Assembly: GCA_900546625.1 (NCBI GenBank) | Contig: URDU01000018.1 | Coordinates: forward strand, 1 to 52,912 | Direction: 5' to 3' | Source of the DNA: an uncultured Lachnobacterium sp. | GTDB lineage: Bacteria; Bacillota; Clostridia; Lachnospirales; Lachnospiraceae | Length of the DNA stretch: 52,912 bases | Notes under the pieces: model-generated | What the model saw: only the letters and a program-made list of their open reading frames with translations | Told to the model about the DNA's origin: nothing | Database searches by the model: none | Shown here: positions 33,685 to 42,337 of the stretch, in pieces | How the letters are laid out: each line of letters opens with the position of its first letter | How positions within the stretch are numbered: the first letter of the stretch is position 1 | Position numbers and translations under genes: made by a program

Positions 33685-33900
33685 CTATAGCATTTTTAAA
33701 AGCTTTTCAACCTGCCTGCGGTTTTTCTCAGGCAGGTTTTTGCTTAGCTCAGTGCACATGGAATATACCTCTTCTTTGGTAAATTCTATGCCGTTACGCT
33801 TTGCTTCCTTAATACTTTCCATGAGAAACGGCATGGCGCTTGTTGTATCCTTCGGTTTTTCCTTTTGTGCAAAATTATTTAAAAATTCCTGCTTTGTCAT
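33685..33900 (-). CDS. Small helical protein, unknown
   Basis: 71 residues, charged, predicted helical (FTKEEVYSMCTELSKNLP, then RRQVEKLLKML). GGGAGA stands 5 nt before the ATG. It overlaps the end of the upstream gene at 33875 by 26 nt, so the two are co-transcribed. It converges on the secreted-protein gene with one base between stops. Family not recognised. Confidence 0.6.
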   Translation of the reverse strand: MTKQEFLNNFAQKEKPKDTTSAMPFLMESIKEAKRNGIEFTKEEVYSMCTELSKNLPEKNRRQVEKLLKML

Positions 33901-34216
33901 AAATCTCCCTATTGTCCAAAACTGAAAAAATATTTAACAGATTGTCTATCGTATCCTGTTCGCTTTTACTGCAGTATTTCTTTAAAGCATTGAGCATGGA
34001 AAGCCTTCTGTCTGCCATACTTTCTGTTTCTGCAACAGACAGTGCCGGTGCAGAATCTATCATTCTCATTGAATTCATAAGTGATATGTAGTGAACCATA
34101 AGAGTCATCTGCTTTTGTGAGTCATGCGGCATATATGGGATTATGGTTTTAAGCATCTGAAGCTCCCTTGTCTGGGTTATTTCATCGAATGGTGTAAACA
34201 GGCTGTTCTCGTCCAT
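33875..34216 (-). CDS. Small helical protein, unknown, first of a two-gene unit
   Basis: 113 residues, all-helical look, Met- and Ser-rich with no membrane segment. AAAGGA stands 6 nt before the ATG. SLMNSMRMIDSAPALSVAET and ADRRLSMLNALKKYC are its most distinctive stretches. The overlapping downstream gene suggests a working pair. I do not recognise either. Confidence 0.6.
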   Translation of the reverse strand: MDENSLFTPFDEITQTRELQMLKTIIPYMPHDSQKQMTLMVHYISLMNSMRMIDSAPALSVAETESMADRRLSMLNALKKYCSKSEQDTIDNLLNIFSVLDNREIYDKAGIFK

Positions 34217-34303
34217 AAAAATCCTTTAAAATATATTTCTATATAATATGTCACCTGATTCACATTATGCATGTTTACAGCATATATTATTAAAAAAAGA
34301 TAT

Positions 34304-34447
34304 ATGCTTATCATAGATGGTCACGACGTATACGAGATAGATGAAGAATGCATCAAAAAGCACAGGGTGAAGGGCGAGTGTAAAGTCCTTGAAAAGCTCA
34401 AAGAAAAAGAGCAGCACAGGCAAAAAAAGAATACTGAAAAATCGTAA
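34304..34447 (+). CDS. Possible 47-residue acidic/basic small protein
   Basis: An open frame encoding MLIIDGHDVYEIDEECIKKH and a Lys/Glu-rich helical tail. The start region looks like a real folded N-terminus, but the upstream A-rich sequence has no clear ribosome binding site. It is convergent with the high-cysteine gene across a terminator. Confidence 0.4.
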   Translation: MLIIDGHDVYEIDEECIKKHRVKGECKVLEKLKEKEQHRQKKNTEKS

Positions 34448-34476
34448 AAAGCTGCGGGTCCTAAAGACCCGCAGTA
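34448..34476 (-). terminator. Terminator of the high-cysteine protein gene
   Basis: CTGCGGGTC and GACCCGCAG form a 9-bp stem. Reading on the minus strand it is followed by TTTTT; on the plus strand no T run follows. Confidence 0.85.
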
Positions 34477-34486
34477 AAAATGTAAA

Positions 34487-34741
34487 TCAGCAGCCGCAGC
34501 CACATCCGCAGCCATTATTGCTGCCACCACCACAGCCAAAGCCACCACAGCAGAAAAGTAAGATGATAGCCCAGATACAGCTGTTATTGCCGCTTCCACA
34601 ATCGTTTCCTCCGAAGAAAGAGCCTCCGTTGCCATTTCCACAACAGCAGCACAGTAACAGGATAATCCATAAAATCGAAGAACATCCGCATCCGTTATCT
34701 GTATTGCTGCATGAACAGTTTGTTGCTGCTAAATCACTCAT
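34487..34741 (-). CDS. Gly/Cys-rich protein, 'chorion class high-cysteine HCB protein 13' type
   Basis: 84 residues, about a fifth Cys and a quarter Gly. Two hydrophobic blocks (ILWIILLLCCCC and CIWAIILLFCC) each lie between Cys/Gly/Asn clusters, so the protein looks like a tandem duplication. The C-terminus alternates Cys and Gly (NGCGCGCGC). GGAGGT stands correctly before the ATG and a terminator follows. This matches my memory of a Lachnospiraceae family named after insect chorion proteins. Function unknown; a spore or envelope role would be a guess. Confidence 0.75.
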   Translation of the reverse strand: MSDLAATNCSCSNTDNGCGCSSILWIILLLCCCCGNGNGGSFFGGNDCGSGNNSCIWAIILLFCCGGFGCGGGSNNGCGCGCGC

Positions 34742-34775
34742 AAGTGACCTCCAATAAAATTTATTTACACTCTAG

Positions 34776-34792
34776 GTTATGATAGACATAAC
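34776..34792. other. Inverted repeat upstream of the high-cysteine gene
   Basis: GTTATG-ATAGA-CATAAC, 35 nt before its start codon. It may be an operator or part of a special promoter; no sigma-A promoter was clear on that strand. Confidence 0.35.
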
Positions 34793-34823
34793 AAAGTGTT
34801 ACACTAAGATTTAAATTTTTTTA

Positions 34824-34855
34824 TTGACACAAAAAGTATAATTGTATACAATTAT
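34824..34855 (+). promoter_or_regulatory. Promoter with overlapping GntR-type operator
   Basis: TTGACA (34824-34829)-N17-TACAAT (34847-34852). The 18-bp perfect palindrome ATAATTGTATACAATTAT (34838-34855) covers the spacer end and the -10. FCD-type GntR regulators favour sites with a TTGTATACAA-like core, and one is encoded in this operon. Confidence 0.75.
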
Positions 34856-34889
34856 TCAAAAGATAAAACTAAGCACAGGAGATGCGAAG

Positions 34890-36272
34890 ATGAGAGAAGT
34901 TTTGATGAACGAAAAAACAAATTTACTACAGCTTGAAGAGCATTTTTACCAGCTCGTTGATGTAGATGAGCCGAATACTTTTAGAAATCTCTTTCCTTAT
35001 TCAGAAGTTCCTAAGATAGCATTCAATGACAGAATAGTGCCTCACAATATGCCTGAGGACATTTGGATTACAGATACCACCTTCAGAGATGGTCAGCAGT
35101 CGAGAGCACCATACACTACTGAGCAGATAGTTACCATTTATGATTATTTACATAAGCTTGGAGGCCCTAAGGGGATAATCAGACAAAGTGAGTTTTTCCT
35201 CTACAGCAAGAAGGACAGGGACGCTGTTTATAAGTGTCTCGAGAGAGGATACAAGTTCCCTGAGGTTACATCGTGGATTCGTGCCAGCAAGAAGGACTTT
35301 GAGCTGGTAAAGGATATAGGCTTAAAGGAGACCGGTATACTTGTAAGCTGTTCGGATTATCATATTTTCTACAAGATGAAGATGACCAGACGTGAGGTTA
35401 TGAATATGTATCTGTCAGTCATCAGGGAGTGTCTTGAGACCGGCATAAGCCCTAGGTGCCATCTGGAGGATATCACACGTTCCGATATATATGGCTTTGT
35501 TATTCCTTTCTGTGTTGAGCTCATGAAGCTGCAGGAGGAGTACAAGATTCCGATTAAGGTGCGTGCCTGTGATACAATGGGATATGGAGTAAACTTCCCG
35601 GGAGCAGTTATACCTCGAAGCGTGCCGGGCATCATATACGGACTTAACACACATGCAGGTGTGCCGTCATCACAGATTGAGTGGCATGGACACAATGACT
35701 TTTACAAGGCTGTAAACAACTCTACAACAGCATGGCTCTACGGAGCAAGCGGTGTCAACTGTTCACTGTTTGGTATCGGAGAGAGAACCGGAAACACACC
35801 GCTTGAGGCTATGGTATTTGAGTATGCACAGCTTAAGGGTACACTCGATGGCATGGATACGACGGTTATTACAGAGCTGTCAGAGTACTTTGAGAAGGAG
35901 CTTGGATACGTGCAGCCGAGCCGTACACCGTTTGTCGGCAGAAACTTTAATGTAACGAGAGCCGGAATCCATGCTGATGGACTTCTCAAAAATGAGGAGA
36001 TTTACAACATATTCGATACAGGTAAATTCTTAAACAGACCGCCTCTTGTAGCTGTGTCCAATACATCAGGACTTGCAGGAATAGCGCTGTGGATAAACAC
36101 CTACTACCGCCTGCCTGATGACAGAAAGGTAGATAAGAACTCAAAGCTTGTGACCATGATAAAGGAATGGGTAGATGAGCAGTACGACGAGGGCCGTGTG
36201 ACTACCATCACAGATAATGAGCTTGTAGTTCAAATTACTGATTGCTGTAAAAAGCTTAATATAGTATTATAG
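34890..36272 (+). CDS. Probable citrate (Re)-synthase, HMGL-like family
   Basis: 460 residues of the isopropylmalate/homocitrate synthase superfamily. DTTFRDGQQSRAPYT near 60 carries the metal-binding Asp and the catalytic Arg; EWHGHNDFYKAVNN near 254 supplies the HxH metal ligands; GIGERTGNTPLE near 290 is the usual phosphate-side loop. It lacks the leucine-binding regulatory domain of LeuA. Together with icd in the same operon this points to Re-face citrate synthase, known from Clostridium kluyveri, rather than homocitrate synthase. ATG 34890 follows AGGAG with good spacing; an earlier ATG at 34842 falls in the promoter. Confidence 0.78.
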   Translation: MREVLMNEKTNLLQLEEHFYQLVDVDEPNTFRNLFPYSEVPKIAFNDRIVPHNMPEDIWITDTTFRDGQQSRAPYTTEQIVTIYDYLHKLGGPKGIIRQSEFFLYSKKDRDAVYKCLERGYKFPEVTSWIRASKKDFELVKDIGLKETGILVSCSDYHIFYKMKMTRREVMNMYLSVIRECLETGISPRCHLEDITRSDIYGFVIPFCVELMKLQEEYKIPIKVRACDTMGYGVNFPGAVIPRSVPGIIYGLNTHAGVPSSQIEWHGHNDFYKAVNNSTTAWLYGASGVNCSLFGIGERTGNTPLEAMVFEYAQLKGTLDGMDTTVITELSEYFEKELGYVQPSRTPFVGRNFNVTRAGIHADGLLKNEEIYNIFDTGKFLNRPPLVAVSNTSGLAGIALWINTYYRLPDDRKVDKNSKLVTMIKEWVDEQYDEGRVTTITDNELVVQITDCCKKLNIVL

Positions 36273-36288
36273 TGAGGTAGATTAGTAC

Positions 36289-36948
36289 ATGTCACATGAT
36301 AATTACAGCCTGAGTGCCAGAGTATACAATCATATCAGGGATGGTATACTTGCAGGAACATTTGCAAAGGGCGATGAGCTTAAGGAAAAGAATATCGGTG
36401 ATGAGCTTGGAGTGAGCAGGACTCCCGTGAGGGAGGCACTGCGACAGCTTGAGCTTGAAGGCCTTGTATCTATTATCCCAAATAAGGGAGCATTCGTGGA
36501 GGGTGTTTCCACGGATGATATCAGGGATATATATGAGATAAGAGCTCTGCTTGAGGGACTTTGTGCCAGATGGGCTGCAACGAGGATATCGGATGAGCTC
36601 ATGGCGGCCATGGAGGAGAATATTTATCTCACGGAGTTTCACGAGAAAAAGGGCAATGCAAAGCAGCTTCTTGAGCTGGACAATAGGTTTCATGAGCTAT
36701 TGTATGAGGCCGGTGGAAGCAAGGAGCTTATGAGGGTATTAAAGGACTATCATGAGTATGTCGGCAGAGTGAGAAAGGTGACACTCGGCGAGACAAAGAG
36801 AGCCAAAAACTCCACTCACGAGCATAAACAGATATGCGAGGCGATTAAGAATCATGACGCACTGCTGGCAGAAAAATGCGCCAGAGAGCATATAAACAAT
36901 TCAAAGGAAAATATGGAACACCTTGGTTGGGAGAACCTTATTAAGTAA
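36289..36948 (+). CDS. GntR-family regulator, FCD subfamily
   Basis: 219 residues. N-terminal winged helix (about 5-75: [20 protein letters not shown]) and a helical FCD ligand domain with the metal-site pattern [13 protein letters not shown] near 126 and [12 protein letters not shown] near 180. It lies between the Re-citrate synthase and icd genes, 16 nt after the former. The palindrome over the operon promoter is its probable site, so it should control its own operon; the effector may be citrate or another organic acid, which is inference. Confidence 0.9.
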   Translation: MSHDNYSLSARVYNHIRDGILAGTFAKGDELKEKNIGDELGVSRTPVREALRQLELEGLVSIIPNKGAFVEGVSTDDIRDIYEIRALLEGLCARWAATRISDELMAAMEENIYLTEFHEKKGNAKQLLELDNRFHELLYEAGGSKELMRVLKDYHEYVGRVRKVTLGETKRAKNSTHEHKQICEAIKNHDALLAEKCAREHINNSKENMEHLGWENLIK

Positions 36949-36961
36949 AGGAGATTTAAGA

Positions 36962-38170
36962 ATGAGCAAGATTACGATGACAACACCCCTTGTAGAGATG
37001 GACGGAGACGAGATGACCAGAATCCTCTGGCAGATGATAAAGGATGAGCTTTTAACACCTTTTATCGATTTAAAGACAGAGTATTATGATCTGGGCTTGG
37101 AGGAGCGAAATCGTACAGATGATCAGGTGACCGTTGAATCAGCAAAGGCAACCATGAAATACGGTGTAGCAGTAAAATGTGCGACAATCACACCAAACGC
37201 AGCCAGAATGACAGAGTACAATTTAAAGGAGATGTGGAAGAGCCCTAACGGCACAATCAGAGCCATGCTTGACGGAACAGTATTCAGGGCTCCAATCGTT
37301 GTAAAGGGCATAGAGCCAAACGTAAAGACCTGGGTTAAACCAATCACAATCGCTCGTCATGCATACGGTGATGTATACAAGGCAACAGAGATGAAGGTAG
37401 CAGGTCCGGGAAAGGCAGAGCTTGTATTTACAGCAGAAGACGGAACCGAGACAAGAGAATTAATCCATGAGTTTAAGGGCGCAGGAGTTATTCAGGGACA
37501 GCACAACTTAGACGATTCAATCGAGAGCTTTGCACATAGCTGCTTTAAGTATGCGCTTGATACAAAGCAGGATTTATGGTTTGCCACAAAGGATACCATT
37601 TCAAAGAAGTATGACCACACCTTCAAGGATATCTTCCAGGAAATCTTTGATGCACAGTACAAGGAAGCTTTTGAGAAGGCGGGAATTACATATTTCTATA
37701 CACTTATTGATGATGCCGTTGCCAGAGTAATGAAATCTGAGGGTGGATTTATCTGGGCATGCAAGAACTATGACGGAGATGTAATGAGCGATATGATCTC
37801 ATCTGCATTCGGCTCACTTGCCATGATGACATCAGTGCTTGTATCACCTCACGGATACTATGAGTATGAGGCTGCACATGGAACAGTCCAGAGACACTAT
37901 TACAAGCATTTAAAGGGTGAGGAGACATCAACAAACTCTGTAGCTACTATATTTGCATGGACAGGAGCGCTCAGAAAGAGAGGAGAGCTTGACAAGCTTC
38001 CTGCACTTTCAGAGTTTGCAGACAAGCTCGAGGCAGCCTGCATAAAGACTATTGAGAGCGGAAAGATGACAAAGGATCTCGCACTCATCACAACAATTGA
38101 AAACCCAACTGTTTTAAACAGCGAAGGCTTTATCAAGGCAATCAGGGAAGAGCTTGAGAAGACAATTTAA
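36962..38170 (+). CDS. icd: NADP-dependent isocitrate dehydrogenase
   Basis: 402 residues, of the eukaryote-like subfamily ([20 protein letters not shown] at the start). [20 protein letters not shown] carries substrate-binding residues, and [20 protein letters not shown] near 263 the metal-binding Asp pair. AGGAGA precedes ATG 36962; the longer frame from 36923 lies inside the regulator gene. It yields 2-oxoglutarate for glutamate synthesis. With the Re-citrate synthase two of three steps are here; aconitase is not. Confidence 0.94.
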   Translation: MSKITMTTPLVEMDGDEMTRILWQMIKDELLTPFIDLKTEYYDLGLEERNRTDDQVTVESAKATMKYGVAVKCATITPNAARMTEYNLKEMWKSPNGTIRAMLDGTVFRAPIVVKGIEPNVKTWVKPITIARHAYGDVYKATEMKVAGPGKAELVFTAEDGTETRELIHEFKGAGVIQGQHNLDDSIESFAHSCFKYALDTKQDLWFATKDTISKKYDHTFKDIFQEIFDAQYKEAFEKAGITYFYTLIDDAVARVMKSEGGFIWACKNYDGDVMSDMISSAFGSLAMMTSVLVSPHGYYEYEAAHGTVQRHYYKHLKGEETSTNSVATIFAWTGALRKRGELDKLPALSEFADKLEAACIKTIESGKMTKDLALITTIENPTVLNSEGFIKAIREELEKTI

Positions 38171-38234
38171 TCTGAATTTTGGCTTTTAGCCTTGGAATAT
38201 GATATAACCCGGGGATAATTATAAATTTTTTGAA

Positions 38235-38281
38235 TGTTAAATTCTTAACACATTGACAGATGACCTTCAAAAAATTATAAT
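38235..38281 (+). promoter_or_regulatory. rex promoter with Rex operator
   Basis: TGTTAA-ATTC-TTAACA (38235-38250) matches the core of the Rex consensus. It ends 2 nt before TTGACA (38253-38258), which pairs with TATAAT (38276-38281) at 17 nt. Rex probably represses its own gene when NADH is low. Confidence 0.85.
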
Positions 38282-38341
38282 TAATCTTGGGTTTTTGTCT
38301 TTAAAAGAGAAATGACATCCCGATGATTGGAGGAATAAGAC

Positions 38342-38980
38342 TTGAGTAAAGAAATATCACAGGCGGTTATCAGACGACTGCCACGATACTATAGATATCT
38401 CGGAGAGCTTTTGGATGAGGGAGTGGAGCGTATTTCATCAAACGATCTGAGCCACAGAATGAAGGTGACAGCTTCACAAATCAGACAGGATCTCAACAAT
38501 TTCGGAGGCTTTGGACAGCAGGGATATGGATACAATGTTCAGTTCCTCTACGAGGAAATCGGAAAGATAATGGGACTTGACACTGAGCATAGAATAATTA
38601 TTATCGGTGCAGGTAATCTGGGACAGGCGCTCGCCAATTATGTAAAGTTTGAAAAGCTTGGCTTTGTGATTACAGCTCTATTTGATGTGAATCCTGATCT
38701 TTCAGGAAAGAGTGTGCGTGGTATTCCGATTCTTATGCTAAGCGAGCTTGGCGAGTATTGCAGGACACACAAGGTGGATATAGCAGCACTCACCATGCCA
38801 AAGTCAAAGGCTGACTCCATTGCGTCAAAGCTTGTGGAACTTGGCATAAAGGCAATATGGAATTTTGCTCATGTGGACCTTGAGATTCCTGACAAGGATG
38901 TGGTTGTGGAGAGTGTACATCTGTCTGACAGCCTTATGCAGCTCAGCTATAATATTGTAAAAAATTCCAAAAATAAATAG
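38342..38980 (+). CDS. rex: Redox-sensing transcriptional repressor Rex
   Basis: 212 residues. Winged-helix N-terminus (RRLPRYYRYLGELLDEG at 11, then VTASQIRQDLNNFGGFGQQG) and a Rossmann domain with GAGNLGQALANY near 90. It senses NADH/NAD+ and controls fermentation genes. The start is TTG 38342 behind GGAGGAAT. A Rex site lies in its own promoter. The neighbouring nnr repairs damaged NAD(P)H, a fitting partner. Confidence 0.97.
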   Translation: MSKEISQAVIRRLPRYYRYLGELLDEGVERISSNDLSHRMKVTASQIRQDLNNFGGFGQQGYGYNVQFLYEEIGKIMGLDTEHRIIIIGAGNLGQALANYVKFEKLGFVITALFDVNPDLSGKSVRGIPILMLSELGEYCRTHKVDIAALTMPKSKADSIASKLVELGIKAIWNFAHVDLEIPDKDVVVESVHLSDSLMQLSYNIVKNSKNK

Positions 38981-38992
38981 AGGGTGAGTCTT

Positions 38993-39634
38993 ATGGATGA
39001 TAAAAAAGATTTTGAGGCTGCGTTAAAAGGGAAAAAGGTGCCTTTACTTGTTTTAGACCAGAAGTGGCACAGACTTTTTGCCATTCATGGTAAGACTGAT
39101 GAAATATCAGCCACGGAAAAAGAGCTGGATGAGCTGTTGAAGCTGCAGGGCAAGTACAACAATGAGCTTAAAAATTTGAAAAAGCTTAAGTCAAAAATCA
39201 TGTCTAATATTGTTGCTAACATGGGAGATGACGGAGATGAAAAGCGTGATAAGGATAAGCAGCTTATAGATGAAATTAATGAGAAAGCCGACAATATCGA
39301 GGGAGAGCTTATTGAAATCCAAAAGAATATAAAGACCGTAAATGACAGGCTGATGCTTTTGTCGATGGATTATTTCAGTGAAAAAATAGAGAAAAACAAA
39401 CTGGAATCAAAGGAAATTGACGACTGGATTGCAAATATAAGAGTTGAGCTCAAAAAGAATGTAATAAGGAAACAGAACAGAGATATCAACAACAGGGAAA
39501 TTTATTCGTACCTTCATGATATTTTTGGCGCAGAGGTTTTGAATCTTTTTGATATTGAATATGATGATCCTATGGTTTTTAATGCTACTAATGTAAAGGC
39601 TGATAATGCAAACAATGAGAATAAGGGGAATTGA
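38993..39634 (+). CDS. Coiled-coil protein, unknown, between rex and nnr
   Basis: 213 residues. The middle (about 35-150) is Lys/Glu/Leu-rich and predicted coiled coil; the C-terminus (INNREIYSYLHDIFGAEVLN) looks folded, ending in an Asn-rich tail. ATG 38993 follows AGAGGGTGAG better than GTG 38984. It starts 12 nt after rex and overlaps the longest nnr frame, so it is in the rex operon. No known family recognised. Confidence 0.7.
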   Translation: MDDKKDFEAALKGKKVPLLVLDQKWHRLFAIHGKTDEISATEKELDELLKLQGKYNNELKNLKKLKSKIMSNIVANMGDDGDEKRDKDKQLIDEINEKADNIEGELIEIQKNIKTVNDRLMLLSMDYFSEKIEKNKLESKEIDDWIANIRVELKKNVIRKQNRDINNREIYSYLHDIFGAEVLNLFDIEYDDPMVFNATNVKADNANNENKGN

Positions 39635-39636
39635 TA

Positions 39637-41139
39637 TTGGAATATATTGTTACAGGTAATGAAATGAAGCTTCTGGACGATACAACATCACAGGTCTTTT
39701 TTGTTCCTTCGGTGGTGCTGATGGAGCAGGCTGCGGCCGGTGTTGTCCGGGAGCTTGTTGCATGTTTTGATAAATCAAAGGAGTTTGCCGTGATATGCGG
39801 CAGAGGCAATAATGCCGGGGACGGTATCGCGATAGCGAGGCTTCTAAATCAGGCCGGATACAGATGCATGGTGTACTATGCGTTTGGCACAGATGCGGCA
39901 GGAAGCGAGCTCTTTGAGCTGCAGAAAAATATATATGCAAGGTATGGCTTTCCGGTGACCACTGATATTGAGTGTATATGTAAAAGTGACGTAATAATAG
40001 ATTCGCTGTTTGGCACAGGGCTTAAGCGAGCCATAGAGGGCTCCTTAGCTGATGTGATTTCAGCCGTTAACAGGGCAAATGCTTACAGGGTGGCAGTTGA
40101 TGTGCCGTCGGGAGTGGACTCTGATAAAGGACATGTGATTGGGAGTGTTTTTAAAGCAGATATCACATATACCTTTTCTTATAAGAAGACAGGTCTTCTA
40201 CTGTGGCCGGGCTGTGATTATTGCGGCAGGGTCAAGGTGGTGCCTATAGGTATAGATGACCACAGCTTTTGTGGCAATCCGCCATCCGTAAGGGCTCTTG
40301 ATGAGTCTGACTTAAAGAAGCTTGATGACAGACCTTCACACTCCAATAAGGGAACTTTTGGAAAATTGTTAATTATAGCCGGAAGCCGCAATATGGCGGG
40401 TGCCGCAGTACTTTCCGCAAGGGCTGCATACAAAAGCGGCGCAGGACTGGTGAAAATCATGACGCCTGAGTGCAACCGCTCAATAATCCAGAGTGCCTTG
40501 CCGGAGGCACTGCTTTGCACTGATATCACATCAGCGGATGTCCTGGAGGCAGAGCTTGATTGGGCAGATGCGGTGGTGATAGGCCCGGGGCTTTCAAAGT
40601 CTGATGATGCCAAAATGCTTGTGGAAACAGTGCTTAAAACAGCAGAGATACCTCTTGTAATCGATGCGGATGCGCTTAATATCATATCAGAAAGCATGGA
40701 ACTGCTTAAGGAGCATAAAATGCCTGTCATCGTGACTCCGCACCTGGGCGAGATGTCCAGACTTACCGGGTATGGTATTCCTTATATTCAGGAGGATATC
40801 ATCGGTGTGGCAGGAGAGTTTGCGAGCTTGTACAAGGTGGTTTGCGTGCTTAAGGATTTTCGCACAATTATAGCGGCGGCAGATGGTGAAGCGTTTATCA
40901 ATCTGTCAGGCAACTGTGGTATGGCAACAGCCGGAAGCGGAGATGTGCTAAGCGGTATAGTGGGAGGACTTCTGGTGCAGTGGCATGATACGAAAAAGGC
41001 TGCGGCATACGGCGCATTTATTCATGGACTTGCCGGTAATATGGCATTTGACAATACCGGCTCTTATGGTATGATAGCAAGTGATATTATTGATGGATTA
41101 GATAAAGTTTGGATTAAGGTGGAAAAAAATGGCAATTAA
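39637..41139 (+). CDS. nnr: Bifunctional NAD(P)H-hydrate epimerase/dehydratase
   Basis: About 500 residues. The N-terminal epimerase (YjeF_N, about 1-205) has GRGNNAGDGIAIARLL, VPSGVDSDKGHVIG and the TYTFSYKKTG stretch; the C-terminal ADP-dependent dehydratase (YjeF_C, about 225-500) has GKLLIIAGSRNMAGAAVLSA, TPHLGEMSRLTG and GMATAGSGDVLSGIVGG. It repairs hydrated NADH and NADPH. The epimerase GNNGGDG loop reads GNNAGDG. TTG 39637 is favoured over TTG 39631 by spacing to AAGGGG. It overlaps alr by 11 nt. Confidence 0.93.
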   Translation: MEYIVTGNEMKLLDDTTSQVFFVPSVVLMEQAAAGVVRELVACFDKSKEFAVICGRGNNAGDGIAIARLLNQAGYRCMVYYAFGTDAAGSELFELQKNIYARYGFPVTTDIECICKSDVIIDSLFGTGLKRAIEGSLADVISAVNRANAYRVAVDVPSGVDSDKGHVIGSVFKADITYTFSYKKTGLLLWPGCDYCGRVKVVPIGIDDHSFCGNPPSVRALDESDLKKLDDRPSHSNKGTFGKLLIIAGSRNMAGAAVLSARAAYKSGAGLVKIMTPECNRSIIQSALPEALLCTDITSADVLEAELDWADAVVIGPGLSKSDDAKMLVETVLKTAEIPLVIDADALNIISESMELLKEHKMPVIVTPHLGEMSRLTGYGIPYIQEDIIGVAGEFASLYKVVCVLKDFRTIIAAADGEAFINLSGNCGMATAGSGDVLSGIVGGLLVQWHDTKKAAAYGAFIHGLAGNMAFDNTGSYGMIASDIIDGLDKVWIKVEKNGN

Positions 41140-42259
41140 CAGAATCAGAGCAGATATAGATCTGGATGCAATTTTATATAATATGGAGTCGATGCACAAT
41201 AAGCTAAAGCCGGGGACCATGATGGCAGCAGTTGTAAAGGCTGATGGCTATGGCCACGGCGCAGAGGCTGTTTCAGAGGTGCTTGAGCCGCTTCCGTATC
41301 TGTGGGGCTATGCTGTTGCCACAAGCAACGAGGCAATGCAGCTTATCGCGGCAGGCAGAAAAAAGCCAATACTTATTTTAGGACTCAGCTTCCCGGAGCA
41401 GTTTGAGGAGATAGTGGACAATGATGTGCGTCCGGCAGTGTGCACCTACGAGACTGCTAAGGAGCTTTCACGTATCGCGGCTGCTAAAAATAAGACCTGT
41501 AAGATACATATCAAGATAGATACCGGTATGTGCCGTATAGGCTTTCAGGTGACTGAGGAAAGTGCAGATATTATTGCACAGATTGCTAAGCTGCCGAATA
41601 TTATGATAGAGGGAATGTTCACTCACTTTGCAAGGGCTGATGAGCTGTCAAAGGAGCCTGCCTTTGAGCAGTTTGAGCTTTTTAAGAGGATGATAGCTCT
41701 TGTTGAGGCAAGAGGAGTGGAGATTGCTATCAAGCACTGCTCAAACAGTGCGGGAATAGTAGAAATCCCGGAGTGCAATATGGATATGGTAAGAGCCGGT
41801 ATCACACTCTATGGTCTGTGGCCGTCAGAGGAGGTTGACAAGAGCAAAATCTCATTAAAGCCTGTTATGTCACTGCACAGCAGAGTTGCCTACGTAAAGG
41901 AGCTTGAGCCGGGCAGACATATAAGCTACGGCGGCACCTTTACGGTAGAGCATCCTATGAAGATAGCTACAGTTCCGGTGGGCTACGGTGATGGATATTC
42001 AAGAGGGCTTTCAAACAAGGGATGGGTTCTCATAAAAGGAAAAAAGGCGCCTATATGCGGCAGAGTCTGTATGGATCAGTTTATGGTTGATGTGACAGAC
42101 ATACCCGATGTGAAAATAGGTGATGCAGTTACTCTGCTCGGTAAAGACGGGGATGAGACAATCACAATGGAGCAGTTAGGTGAGTTGTCAGGCAGATTCA
42201 ACTACGAGTTTGCGTGTCTTATCACACCGCGTGTTCCAAGAATCTACCACAAAAACTAA
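41129..42259 (+). CDS. alr: Alanine racemase
   Basis: 376 residues, PLP enzyme making D-alanine for peptidoglycan. Lys37 in VVKADGYGHG holds PLP; the second catalytic Tyr lies in the stretch HISYGGTFTVEHP near 270; CGRVCMDQFMVDVTD near 310 is typical. It starts inside the end of nnr. mazF follows after a structured 78-nt gap, the gene order known from Bacillus except that no antitoxin gene lies between. Confidence 0.96.
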   Translation: MAINRIRADIDLDAILYNMESMHNKLKPGTMMAAVVKADGYGHGAEAVSEVLEPLPYLWGYAVATSNEAMQLIAAGRKKPILILGLSFPEQFEEIVDNDVRPAVCTYETAKELSRIAAAKNKTCKIHIKIDTGMCRIGFQVTEESADIIAQIAKLPNIMIEGMFTHFARADELSKEPAFEQFELFKRMIALVEARGVEIAIKHCSNSAGIVEIPECNMDMVRAGITLYGLWPSEEVDKSKISLKPVMSLHSRVAYVKELEPGRHISYGGTFTVEHPMKIATVPVGYGDGYSRGLSNKGWVLIKGKKAPICGRVCMDQFMVDVTDIPDVKIGDAVTLLGKDGDETITMEQLGELSGRFNYEFACLITPRVPRIYHKN

Positions 42260-42262
42260 AAA

Positions 42263-42333
42263 AGTGTAACTTTTAAGAATACACTCGAAAAATCTGGAGA
42301 TACTTTTTGTATACCATAATATGGAGTGTATTC
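42263..42333 (+). promoter_or_regulatory. mazF leader with competing stems over the ribosome binding site
   Basis: GAATACACTC (42277-42286) is fully complementary to GAGTGTATTC (42324-42333), which contains most of the GGAG ribosome site (42323-42326). An upstream AGTGTA (42263-42268) can pair with the same TACACT (42280-42285), giving a competing hairpin. Confidence 0.5.
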
Positions 42334-42337
42334 GTGT

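Noticed and set aside
34321..34757. Opposite-strand frames over the high-cysteine gene, including a Pro/Gln-rich 122-codon frame
   Set aside because: Low-complexity antisense of Gly/Cys codons; the minus-strand gene has the ribosome site and terminator.
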